DNA from: Treponema sp. UBA4307
GTDB lineage: Bacteria; Spirochaetota; Spirochaetia; Treponematales; Treponemataceae
Reading direction: 5' to 3'
Length of the DNA stretch: 6,080 bases
Assembly: GCA_002394685.1 (NCBI GenBank)
Contig: DGUP01000044.1
Location: 1 to 6,080 of the forward strand
Shown piece after piece: positions 1 to 5,254 of the stretch. The notes below the pieces were generated by a model that searched no databases, had not been told where the DNA came from, and saw only the letters and a program-made list of their open reading frames with translations. The translations under genes and the position numbers were made by a program. Each line of letters opens with the position of its first letter. Position 1 is the first letter of the stretch.

Positions 1-378
1 ATCCAGCCCGTTCACAAATATACCGACGAAGACTTAAACTGGCACGACAAAAAATCCCTGACAACAATCGAATGTAATGATCCGAAAAGCCGTCCTGCCA
101 TGGCGAATAAAATAGATATATCAGGTTACGACACCGTAATTCTCTGCTACCCAATCTGGTGGTCTTATGCTCCAAAAATCGTTTATACTTTTGTAGAAAG
201 CCAGAACTGGTCAGGCAAAAAATTGATTACTCTTTGTACCAGCGGTGGAAGCGGTCTTGGTCGCAGTGGAATTGACCTTGCAAAGTTTGCAAAAGGAGTA
301 AACTTCAAGGGTGGAAAAGATTTTACCCGCGGCTCTGGATCCGACATAAAAAAATATGTTGAAGGTTTACTCAAATAA
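1..378 (+). CDS. Flavodoxin family protein, C-terminal part (5' end outside window)
   Basis: The frame is open from base 1 to the TAA at 376-378, giving the last 125 residues; an internal ATG at 100 is not the true start because clear family sequence precedes it. Family-typical segments in order are IQPVHKYTDEDLNW, then SRPAM, then YDTVILCYPIWWSYAPKIVYTF, of which the YPIWW core and the downstream AP are hallmarks of the Flavodoxin_4 type, then TLCTSGGSGLGRSG, the loop that contacts the flavin. Such proteins are cytosolic FMN-binding electron carriers or NAD(P)H-linked reductases of about 150-190 residues; the N-terminal phosphate-binding loop lies outside the window, so FMN binding cannot be checked. 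It is the first visible gene of an operon: the next gene starts 9 bp after its stop, with a ribosome site overlapping that stop. Family assignment is firm; the redox partner is unknown. Confidence 0.9.
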   Translation: MQPVHKYTDEDLNWHDKKSLTTIECNDPKSRPAMANKIDISGYDTVILCYPIWWSYAPKIVYTFVESQNWSGKKLITLCTSGGSGLGRSGIDLAKFAKGVNFKGGKDFTRGSGSDIKKYVEGLLK

Positions 379-387
379 GGAAAAATA

Positions 388-1107
388 ATGAAACAAAAAG
401 AACGCTTAAGAATGAGTATTGACATTACAATGACCATCCTCTCCATCATCCTCATGGGAGGAAACTATCTGTTTCCGGCAGACCTTGTTCACGAAATATT
501 AGGCGTAGGACTATTTGTTCTGTGGGCCATCCACATTATTTTGAACCACCGCTGGTATGGGGCAATCTTCCGCGGAAAATACAATCCCTATCGCGTTATG
601 CAGACTGTCATAAACTGCTTCATTTTGATTTTTACAATCTTCCTTATGATAAGCGGGATTATTCTCTCAAATCACATCTTTACTTTTTTAAATATTCAGG
701 GTGGACTGGGTTTTGCCCGCATTGCACACCTGCTTGCCAGTCACTGGTATTATCTTTTTATGTCGCTTCATATCGGCCTCCACGTTGGAATGATTACAAA
801 TAAGATAAAACAAAAAATGAATACTGGAAAAGACAGTTCAAATGAAAATCCCAAGCTTCAGACTAAAACCAGAAAAATCATCTTCCGTATTCTACTTACC
901 CTAACCTGCCTTTACGGTCTTTATGCTTTTATAGTCGGTGGAATCTGGCGATATCTTGTTTTGCAGCAGCAGTTTTTCTTTTTTGACCTTGAACGGGGTT
1001 ATATTCTTTTTGCACTGGACTATATTTCAATTATCATACTATTTGCAACAATTTCCCACTTAGTGGCAACAATCTTAAAAAGGAATCAAAAATGGCAATC
1101 ACAGTAA
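388..1107 (+). CDS. DUF4405-type polytopic membrane protein, cytochrome b-like
   Basis: A 239-residue integral membrane protein. AAGGA at 377-381, 6 nt before ATG 388, supports this start. Hydrophobic segments lie near residues 12-29, 37-56, 73-94, 112-137, 166-186 and 208-230, so about six helices. The first four carry the DUF4405 pattern: H35 in VHEILG, H49 and H54 in AIHIILNHRW, and H114, H119, H128 and H132 in the stretch ending SLHIGLHVG. Histidines spaced on adjacent helices are typical of membrane b-type haem proteins related to ferric reductase/cytochrome b561 folds, so haem binding is inferred from family resemblance. The polar loop at about 140-165 separates the DUF4405 half from a less conserved two-helix C-terminal half. 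Placed between a flavodoxin and an ABM protein, it probably passes electrons across or into the membrane. Donor and acceptor cannot be read from the sequence. Confidence 0.85.
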   Translation: MKQKERLRMSIDITMTILSIILMGGNYLFPADLVHEILGVGLFVLWAIHIILNHRWYGAIFRGKYNPYRVMQTVINCFILIFTIFLMISGIILSNHIFTFLNIQGGLGFARIAHLLASHWYYLFMSLHIGLHVGMITNKIKQKMNTGKDSSNENPKLQTKTRKIIFRILLTLTCLYGLYAFIVGGIWRYLVLQQQFFFFDLERGYILFALDYISIIILFATISHLVATILKRNQKWQSQ

Positions 1108-1445
1108 ACCTTCGTTACACAGGAAAAAAGGGAGCAGCTAAAGCTTTTGCCCGGGAAATGATTGAAAGCGGAACCGTTGAAAAAATTCGTGCTGAAAAAG
1201 GCAACCTTCGCTACGAATATTACCTGCCCTTTTGCCAGGAAACAGACGGTAGAGAAGATGACAGCGAAACAATTCTCTTAATCGACTCATGGGAAAATCA
1301 AGATGCAATTGATTTACACCACGCCACTCCAATGATGAAAACAATTGCTGAGATCCGTGAAAAGTACGACCTTCATATGACAATTGAACGTTTTATTTCT
1401 GATGAGAAAATTCCTGAACAGGACAAAACATTTATAAGAAGTTAA
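1092..1445 (+). CDS. ABM-domain protein, putative quinol monooxygenase (YgiN-like)
   Basis: A 117-residue cytosolic protein with the small ferredoxin-like fold of the antibiotic biosynthesis monooxygenase (ABM) family. Visible landmarks are the first strand ITVNLRYT, a helix with KAFAREMIESGTVEKIRAEKG, the strand NLRYEYYLPF, then ILLIDSWENQDAIDLHHATPMM, where the W-E-N-x-x-A-x-x-x-H pattern is characteristic, and the final strand HMTIERFI. Family members are cofactor-free oxygenases acting on quinols, or haem-degrading enzymes; nothing here distinguishes these. AGGA at 1081-1084, 7 nt upstream, supports ATG 1092, which overlaps the end of the DUF4405 gene by 16 bp in another frame and so implies translational coupling. 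An insert at about 50-56 (ETDGRED) lengthens the loop between strands. No clear terminator is visible downstream. Confidence 0.85.
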   Translation: MAITVNLRYTGKKGAAKAFAREMIESGTVEKIRAEKGNLRYEYYLPFCQETDGREDDSETILLIDSWENQDAIDLHHATPMMKTIAEIREKYDLHMTIERFISDEKIPEQDKTFIRS

Positions 1446-1478
1446 TAGTGCAATTTTAATAATTCTGACTTTATTTTT

Positions 1479-1638
1479 ATGGAAATCAGCAAAAAAGATA
1501 TGAAAGTCCTGCTTAAATCTCAGCAGGGAGAACTGGATGCCGTACTCATCCCCGGTAGCCGAAAAGTTCCCCGAAGTTGAAAGCGTAAAGAATGATGAAA
1601 AGCGTCACGGTGATACAGTGAAAGGGCTTTTGAAATAA
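1479..1638 (+). pseudogene. Remnant of a rubrerythrin/ferritin-like gene
   Basis: From ATG 1479 the frame reads MEISKKDMKVLLKSQQGELDAVL and then runs into unrelated residues and a TGA. LLKxQQGELDAVL is the characteristic first helix of a small rubrerythrin-like (ferritin-like di-iron) family. A +1-shifted frame beginning at about 1555 then reads VAEKFPEVESVKNDEKRHG, followed by DTVKGLLK and TAA at 1636-1638; the DEKRHG element resembles the later E-x-x-H iron-ligand helix. The two halves sit closer together than in intact proteins (family length about 170 or more), so both a frameshift and an internal deletion have occurred, and the C-terminal half is missing. No good ribosome site precedes it. 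Family recognition rests on short motifs only. A sequencing frameshift would not explain the missing middle. Confidence 0.6.
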
Positions 1639-1671
1639 TTTCCTTTATACATCTCTTATAAGATCATACAT

Positions 1672-1794
1672 ATGAAACTTCTCTCCACAATTCCTAATCC
1701 GGTCGAGGAGAAGCGAAAAACTATTCGCAGATACAAAAAGGAACTGCTTGAAAATCCCAATGCGGAACTTGTTCATAAAAAACGGAGATCGTGA
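1672..1794 (+). other. Short orphan ORF of 40 codons, probable gene fragment
   Basis: ATG 1672 to TGA 1792-1794 encodes a very basic 40-residue peptide beginning MKLLSTIPNPVEEKRKTIRR and ending VHKKRRS. I do not recognise a family. The predicted helix from about residue 11 to 30 is lysine/arginine-rich. A perfect 10-bp palindrome TCTTATAAGA (1654-1663) lies just upstream, and no purine-rich ribosome site is seen. It overlaps in another frame the beginning of the alkyltransferase remnant. Lying between two decayed genes, it is most simply the leftover N-terminus of a third truncated gene, though a real small protein cannot be excluded. Confidence 0.25.
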
Positions 1795-1978
1795 GCCGGC
1801 AAACAAAACAGATCATGAATTAATCTGGGATCTTTGCGGAAAAGTTGCAACTTATTCTCAGCTTGCAGCTCTTGTCGGGAATTGTAATCTCCGCCGCTAC
1901 GTGAGAAATGCACTTCACAAAAATCCCAGTAATGCATTTACACCTTACCACCCCGTTGTAAATGCAAAGGTCTTTTAG
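1748..1978 (+). pseudogene. Degraded O6-alkylguanine-DNA alkyltransferase / ATL-like remnant
   Basis: The open frame begins with TTG 1748 (first ATG 1760) and ends at TAG 1976-1978; recognisable homology starts near residue 22. The segment HELIWDLCGKVATYSQLAAL, then NALHKNP, then TPYHPVVNAK matches the DNA-binding/active-site domain of the MGMT/Ogt family, whose consensus is roughly GKVATYGQLAxLxGNP, RAVGNALHKNP, IPCHRVVN. Three lesions are visible: about six residues (the KIPxGK loop) are missing before GKVATY, the arginine-finger region reads RRYVRNALHKNP instead of RAVGNALHKNP, and the catalytic PCHR has become PYHP, so the alkyl-accepting cysteine is lost. Alkyltransferase-like proteins also lack the cysteine but normally keep PWHR, so this is better read as decay. 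The frame stops immediately after VVNAK. Its TAG overlaps the stop region of the convergent sigma-factor gene by 4 bp. Confidence 0.65.
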
Positions 1979-3615
1979 TCCGGCAATTTATCCGCAAACA
2001 TAAAAAGATTAGCAGTGACTTTTTCCTGTTCGTTCAAGGCTCGGAAAGTTCCATTATCATAAAGCTCATCAAGAACCATCATTGCAACATTATGTCCGAT
2101 TGCACAATCCATAAAGTCGTAAACAAATCTATCCTGAATCTGTGACGGATACTGCTTTGCCTGAATCATCGCCTGCTCCAATGCAAATTTTGCAAATTCA
2201 TCAAGAAGACTTTTATCTGGCCCTGGAATCAATTTTGAAAAATCATCCCAGCTGCTTTTTACAATCATTATGTTGATTTTGCCGTCTTTTGTAAGAAAGC
2301 CACGGTCACGAAGTCTCTTAAACTTGTCCGAAGTTGCTTTTGATTCTGTGATTGAGCCAGTCATTATTTCATAAAGGCTTTCATAATCCGAATTCAAATT
2401 GCTCTGCCAGGCACCTTTACGACTGTCAAATCTTGAATCAATAGACCAGGAATACAAACACGGATATTTCTGAGAATCTCTTGTCATTACTCCACAGGCT
2501 TTATATTTTCTTTCAAGTTCAGAAATATCAAATTCACATTTATAATCTGGATCAACAATCTCACATGGAAGCTCAACGGTTACCAGATAATCAGCTCCAT
2601 CTAAAGTTTTGATTCTGTGCTTAGAAATATCTTTATCAATATGAACACTACATTTTGAATAAATTGCATAGAAAATTGCAGCTGCTTCAAAAAGCTCCCG
2701 GTTTCCTCCCGGAATATAAATGTCTTTTCCAATTTCCAGACCCGCAAGTGCAGCACGAACCTGAGGCACATAGTTTTCGGCAAGGATATTTGCAACCTTC
2801 TGCTGCATCCTCACTCCATTTACCCACGCTTCAAGAGAGAACTCTTTTGGAGTAAACTTAACATAGGTTGTATAACGCTTACCTTTTGTTTCAACAAGAA
2901 ATCCGTTTGCAAGCAGCATTGCAATCCGGTCTTCTAGAAAAACAGGCGTCATTCCCAAATCTTCTGCAATCTCTTCCATTGTTTTTGGATTTTCATAAAC
3001 GCTGTAAACAATATTCAGATTGATCTTATCACCCAGATAATATTCAGGACCGCCCTTACTTCCAGGACATCCGTTATGAGTGATTCCAACTGCCTTTACA
3101 GGCGATAATCCAAGACTTCCAATTTTTCTTTCCATAGTAAATCCTTCCTTTAAATCATTACGAGCTTTGTTTAAGTGCCACTTTACGGTACCGGCAGGCA
3201 GCCCAAGTTCTTTTGAAATTTGAACAATAGACTTACCTTCGTAATAAAAGGAATAGACAATTTCACGACGGCTGGAAGTCAAAAATCCAATCTCCTTACG
3301 GAGTTTTTTGATTTCTTCTTCACTTTCTCCAAAGTCATACTGTTCAAAATATGCAAGCTCAATTCCATCAAGGGAAAGACCCTTTTGCAGTTTTTTCTGA
3401 TTTACATACTTTGCGTAAACATGCTGGCAGATTCTCCAGACATAGCCTTCAGGATTTACAATATCCTCTGCGTGCAGCATAGAAAGATAAAGCTCCTTCA
3501 GCATCTCGCCCGAAAGATCTTCTGCTTCATCATACGAAAATGATTTTTTTACAGCAAAGCCATACACCTTAGAAGAAAATTTTACTATTAACTTGTCAGA
3601 CTTTTCTTTTTCCAT
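1975..3615 (-). CDS. Sigma-70 family (ECF-like) sigma factor with long C-terminal winged-helix/sensor extension
   Basis: A 546-residue protein starting at ATG 3615, with GGA 6 nt upstream (3622-3624). Residues about 12-75 resemble sigma region 2 (SYDEAEDLSGEMLKELYLSM, then NPEGYVWRICQHVY). Residues about 108-158 are region 4, with the helix-turn-helix KSIVQISKELGLPAGTVKWH and the usual LNKARNDLK follow-up. The first 160 residues therefore equal a complete ECF-type factor able to bind core RNA polymerase and promoter DNA. The remaining 385 residues are not a standard sigma domain. Residues about 197-252 look like a winged helix (PKTMEEIAEDLGMTPVFLED with MLLANGFLVETKGKRYTTYV as wing), a second wing-like stretch is at about 425-452 (FKRLRDRGFLTKDGKINIMI), and cysteines C351, C360, C374 and C386 fall in the middle. 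No membrane helix or anti-sigma gene is seen, so control is probably by this built-in extension. Which ligand it senses is unknown. Confidence 0.8.
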   Translation of the reverse strand: MEKEKSDKLIVKFSSKVYGFAVKKSFSYDEAEDLSGEMLKELYLSMLHAEDIVNPEGYVWRICQHVYAKYVNQKKLQKGLSLDGIELAYFEQYDFGESEEEIKKLRKEIGFLTSSRREIVYSFYYEGKSIVQISKELGLPAGTVKWHLNKARNDLKEGFTMERKIGSLGLSPVKAVGITHNGCPGSKGGPEYYLGDKINLNIVYSVYENPKTMEEIAEDLGMTPVFLEDRIAMLLANGFLVETKGKRYTTYVKFTPKEFSLEAWVNGVRMQQKVANILAENYVPQVRAALAGLEIGKDIYIPGGNRELFEAAAIFYAIYSKCSVHIDKDISKHRIKTLDGADYLVTVELPCEIVDPDYKCEFDISELERKYKACGVMTRDSQKYPCLYSWSIDSRFDSRKGAWQSNLNSDYESLYEIMTGSITESKATSDKFKRLRDRGFLTKDGKINIMIVKSSWDDFSKLIPGPDKSLLDEFAKFALEQAMIQAKQYPSQIQDRFVYDFMDCAIGHNVAMMVLDELYDNGTFRALNEQEKVTANLFMFADKLPD

Positions 3616-3634
3616 CGCTATTCCATTTTACTAA

Positions 3635-3644
3635 AAACCGGTTT
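3635..3644. promoter_or_regulatory. 10-bp perfect palindrome in the sigma-factor leader
   Basis: AAACCGGTTT is a perfect palindrome lying 20 bp before the sigma-factor start codon and at about the expected transcription start of the putative promoter at 3648-3676. Its position suits an operator where a bound dimer would block initiation. Binding by the adjacent XRE-FliM protein or by the sigma factor's winged helix is conjecture, and a 10-bp palindrome can occur by chance. Confidence 0.3.
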
Positions 3645-3647
3645 GCT

Positions 3648-3676
3648 TATATAGTGCGGGGATTTGGAAAAAGGTT
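3648..3676 (-). promoter_or_regulatory. Possible own promoter of the sigma-factor gene
   Basis: Read on the minus strand, AACCTT (3676-3671), a 17-bp spacer and TATATA (3653-3648) lie upstream of the sigma gene. The -10 is good for a housekeeping promoter but the -35 is poor. An AAC-containing -35 element is the classical feature of ECF promoters, so autoregulation is possible. TTGCCA lies further up but would need a spacer of about 22 bp. The U-rich stretch after the XRE-FliM stop has no hairpin, so read-through from the upstream promoter is equally plausible. Confidence 0.25.
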
Positions 3677-3707
3677 GGCAAAAAATCAGAAAAATCGTAA
3701 AAAAAAA

Positions 3708-5102
3708 TCAATCTATAATTCTCACACCAAAGGTATCATCAACAATTACAACTTCACCGCGAGCAAGGCATTTTCCGTCCTGAATAATTGCTATCGGTTT
3801 ACCAGGCTGACTGTCCAGCTGCAGAACAAATTCTTCATCAAGTCGTGCTATATCTTCTTTTGAAAGATATGTAGAACCAAGCCTCAAGGCGATGTAGTGT
3901 TCTTCATCATAACAAACAGGATCTCCCTGATTTACTTCTATAATCCTGACACCAAAATTTTCGTCTACAACTACAGCCTCTCCACCAAAACGAATCTGGT
4001 TTTCAACAATAACATTCAAAGGTGTGCCAAATTGTTTATCGCTCATAAGAATTGTGCCTGGCTCAAGCTTTACAGAACCAGAAACAAAGCGGCCAAATTC
4101 CACAAGTATATTGTTTTCGCGTGGGCGTGCTTTTATATCAGTAAGATTTTCCAGCTGAGGATTATCTTTTCCAAAGAAACCAGATTTGCGACAGAGCCTT
4201 AAAAAATAAGAAGAATTGAACTGAATATTTATCATACCCGTGTAGACATCGCTGGTCAGTGCAAGTGTTACAAGTACACACATTTCTCCTGGATTCTGAC
4301 CTGCAGACCATGGTAAAAGAGTATTCAAATCTTTTGTAAAAGTTTTTTCAAAATCTTCCCACTCAGTTGATTTATCGGTATTCGAAAAGATCAGTTCCTG
4401 AATCATCTTAGACAATTTGTCTATATATGCAAGTTTAAGGCAGTCACTGTCGCTCTGGGTAAGTTCGGGATATTTTTTTAAGTCTTGCTTGAGTAAAACT
4501 TTTCCAAGCTGCGGGTCAACCTCAATCGCAAAACCAGTATTGTTATAATCATAAGTATAGAAAAAAGTTCTCTGAGGCAGAGTGCGGAGAAACTCTTCGT
4601 TTGTTAGTTCATCAACATAACATACATTTATTCCAAGCAAATCACTTCTATTACCGGCAAGCTCATTACGAAATTTTTCGCAAAGCATATCAAAAATGTT
4701 GGCAATTTTTCGAAGTTCAGATTTACTGAATAAACTTGGACGCTTAAAATCATAAATTCGAATACGAGCAAAAGGGTTTTTCAAAAGGCTTGTGTTGTCC
4801 TGTTTTTTTTCAAGAGTCCCGTTCGCTTCCATTTTTGCAATTTCGGCCTTTAGTTCTTCTTCTGTTAGAATCCTACTTTTTTCAGACACTTCCTTAAGTT
4901 CTCCCTTAAAAAGAGAATCTACATCAGTTCCAAGTGCCTCCGCCAGAGCAGGTAAAGTTCCAACATCCGGGCAGCCGTCTCCACGTTCCCACTTACTCAC
5001 CGCCTTGTCGCTCACGTTGATAAGGGTTGCAAGCTCCTTTTGAGTTATCCCTTTTTTCGACCTTAAAAAATTAATCAGTTTTCCAGTTTTTTGTGCGTCC
5101 AT
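3708..5102 (-). CDS. XRE helix-turn-helix fused to a FliM-like protein with two SpoA domains (FliM-FliN-like)
   Basis: 464 residues from ATG 5102; a GTG directly before it (5105) is open, but AGAGG (5108-5112) is spaced for the ATG. Residues about 7-67 are an XRE-type DNA-binding domain (GITQKELATLINVSDKAVSK, then WERGDGCPD). A charged helical linker has LTEEELKAEI (79-88), placed and shaped like the CheY-binding EIDALL motif of FliM. Then comes an unmistakable FliM body: IYDFKRPSLFSKSELRKI (about 116-133), VDELTNEEFLRTLP (163-176), AIEVDP and, after a shortened loop, ELTQSDSDCLKLAYIDKL (212-229), followed by GEMCVLVTLALTSDVYTGMI. The C-terminus holds two SpoA domains: about 332-390 (FliM-like, ending FGGEAVVVDENFGVRII) and 403-464 (FliN-like, with LSKEDIARL and ARGEVVIVDDTFGVRIID). 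The FliG-contacting GGxG of FliM is absent. No signal peptide. Domain calls are strong. A role as a transcription regulator, as a chemotaxis-responsive regulator, or as a motor-associated protein is inference. Confidence 0.9.
   Translation of the reverse strand: MDAQKTGKLINFLRSKKGITQKELATLINVSDKAVSKWERGDGCPDVGTLPALAEALGTDVDSLFKGELKEVSEKSRILTEEELKAEIAKMEANGTLEKKQDNTSLLKNPFARIRIYDFKRPSLFSKSELRKIANIFDMLCEKFRNELAGNRSDLLGINVCYVDELTNEEFLRTLPQRTFFYTYDYNNTGFAIEVDPQLGKVLLKQDLKKYPELTQSDSDCLKLAYIDKLSKMIQELIFSNTDKSTEWEDFEKTFTKDLNTLLPWSAGQNPGEMCVLVTLALTSDVYTGMINIQFNSSYFLRLCRKSGFFGKDNPQLENLTDIKARPRENNILVEFGRFVSGSVKLEPGTILMSDKQFGTPLNVIVENQIRFGGEAVVVDENFGVRIIEVNQGDPVCYDEEHYIALRLGSTYLSKEDIARLDEEFVLQLDSQPGKPIAIIQDGKCLARGEVVIVDDTFGVRIID
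3711..3983 (-). repeat. Internal duplicated SpoA C-terminal motif, copies at 3936-3983 and 3711-3758
   Basis: Two 16-residue copies within the XRE-FliM protein read GEAVVVDENFGVRIIE and GEVVIVDDTFGVRIID, 75 residues apart (the second reads RGEVV in context). They mark the ends of the two SpoA domains, and the underlying DNA is also visibly similar. In flagellar and type III secretion C-rings, SpoA units pair as intertwined dimers, so the two could pair within one chain. Confidence 0.75.
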
Positions 5103-5107
5103 CACTA

Positions 5108-5112
5108 CCTCT
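5108..5112 (-). promoter_or_regulatory. Ribosome binding site deciding the XRE-FliM start
   Basis: AGAGG on the minus strand lies 5 nt before ATG 5102 but only 2 nt before the in-frame GTG at 5105, so the ATG is preferred. The expected transcription start is only about two bases upstream of it, giving a very short leader. Confidence 0.7.
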
Positions 5113-5120
5113 TGATGATA

Positions 5121-5149
5121 AGTATAGGACAGGATTTTAGCATTGTCAC
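5121..5149 (-). promoter_or_regulatory. Sigma-70-type promoter of the XRE-FliM gene
   Basis: On the minus strand GTGACA (5149-5144) is followed after exactly 17 bp by TATACT (5126-5121), each one or two bases from consensus. Transcription should begin near 5114, just before the ribosome site. Three phased repeat sites lie immediately upstream (5160-5201), in positions typical of activator sites. The promoter sits 18 bp or more inside the gap after the DUF998 gene, so XRE-FliM has its own start even though the neighbour is on the same strand. Confidence 0.7.
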
Positions 5150-5159
5150 CCGACTTCTC

Positions 5160-5201
5160 GTAGGAATTGGTAGAATTTTTGGTTTTAGAGTAGAATTCTA
5201 C
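5160..5201. promoter_or_regulatory. Three helically phased GTAG(G)AATT sites, the last a 12-bp palindrome
   Basis: Copies on the plus strand: GTAGGAATT at 5160-5168, GTAGAATT at 5170-5177, and GTAGAATTCTAC, a perfect 12-bp palindrome, at 5190-5201. Their starts are 10 and 20 bp apart, so all face the same side of the helix. Relative to the predicted start at about 5114 they lie near -46 to -63 and -76 to -87. This is the layout of a cooperative regulator array upstream of the -35. The XRE-FliM protein itself is the obvious candidate to bind, but this is not shown. Confidence 0.55.
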
Positions 5202-5254
5202 ATCTGAATTAAAATCAGTAAAACAATTCTCTTGAAAACAAAATTCTTTTTCAC

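Noticed and set aside
1630..1663. TTGAAA and TTATAA upstream of the 40-codon ORF as a promoter
   Set aside because: The spacer is about 20 bp, the -35 lies inside the rubrerythrin remnant's coding end, and A/T-rich matches are common in this sequence.
3220..3543. A 107-codon plus-strand open frame
   Set aside because: It is antisense to the well-supported sigma regions 2 and 4, and its peptide is low-complexity and phenylalanine-rich as expected of a shadow frame.
3618..3626. A minimal start-stop frame (ATG GAA TAG) just before the sigma-factor ATG, which could act as a stalling leader
   Set aside because: No separate ribosome site precedes it, its GGA is better read as the sigma gene's own ribosome site, and a three-codon frame arises easily by chance.
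3691..3707. U-rich run after the XRE-FliM stop as an intrinsic terminator
   Set aside because: There is no G/C-rich hairpin before the T run, so termination is not supported.
4792..5043. An 83-codon plus-strand open frame, serine-rich
   Set aside because: It lies antisense to the XRE domain and linker, with no ribosome site or family resemblance.
5204..5218. Inverted CTGA/TCAG arms as a terminator of the DUF998 gene
   Set aside because: The stem is only 4 bp and A/T-rich with no U tract at its foot.
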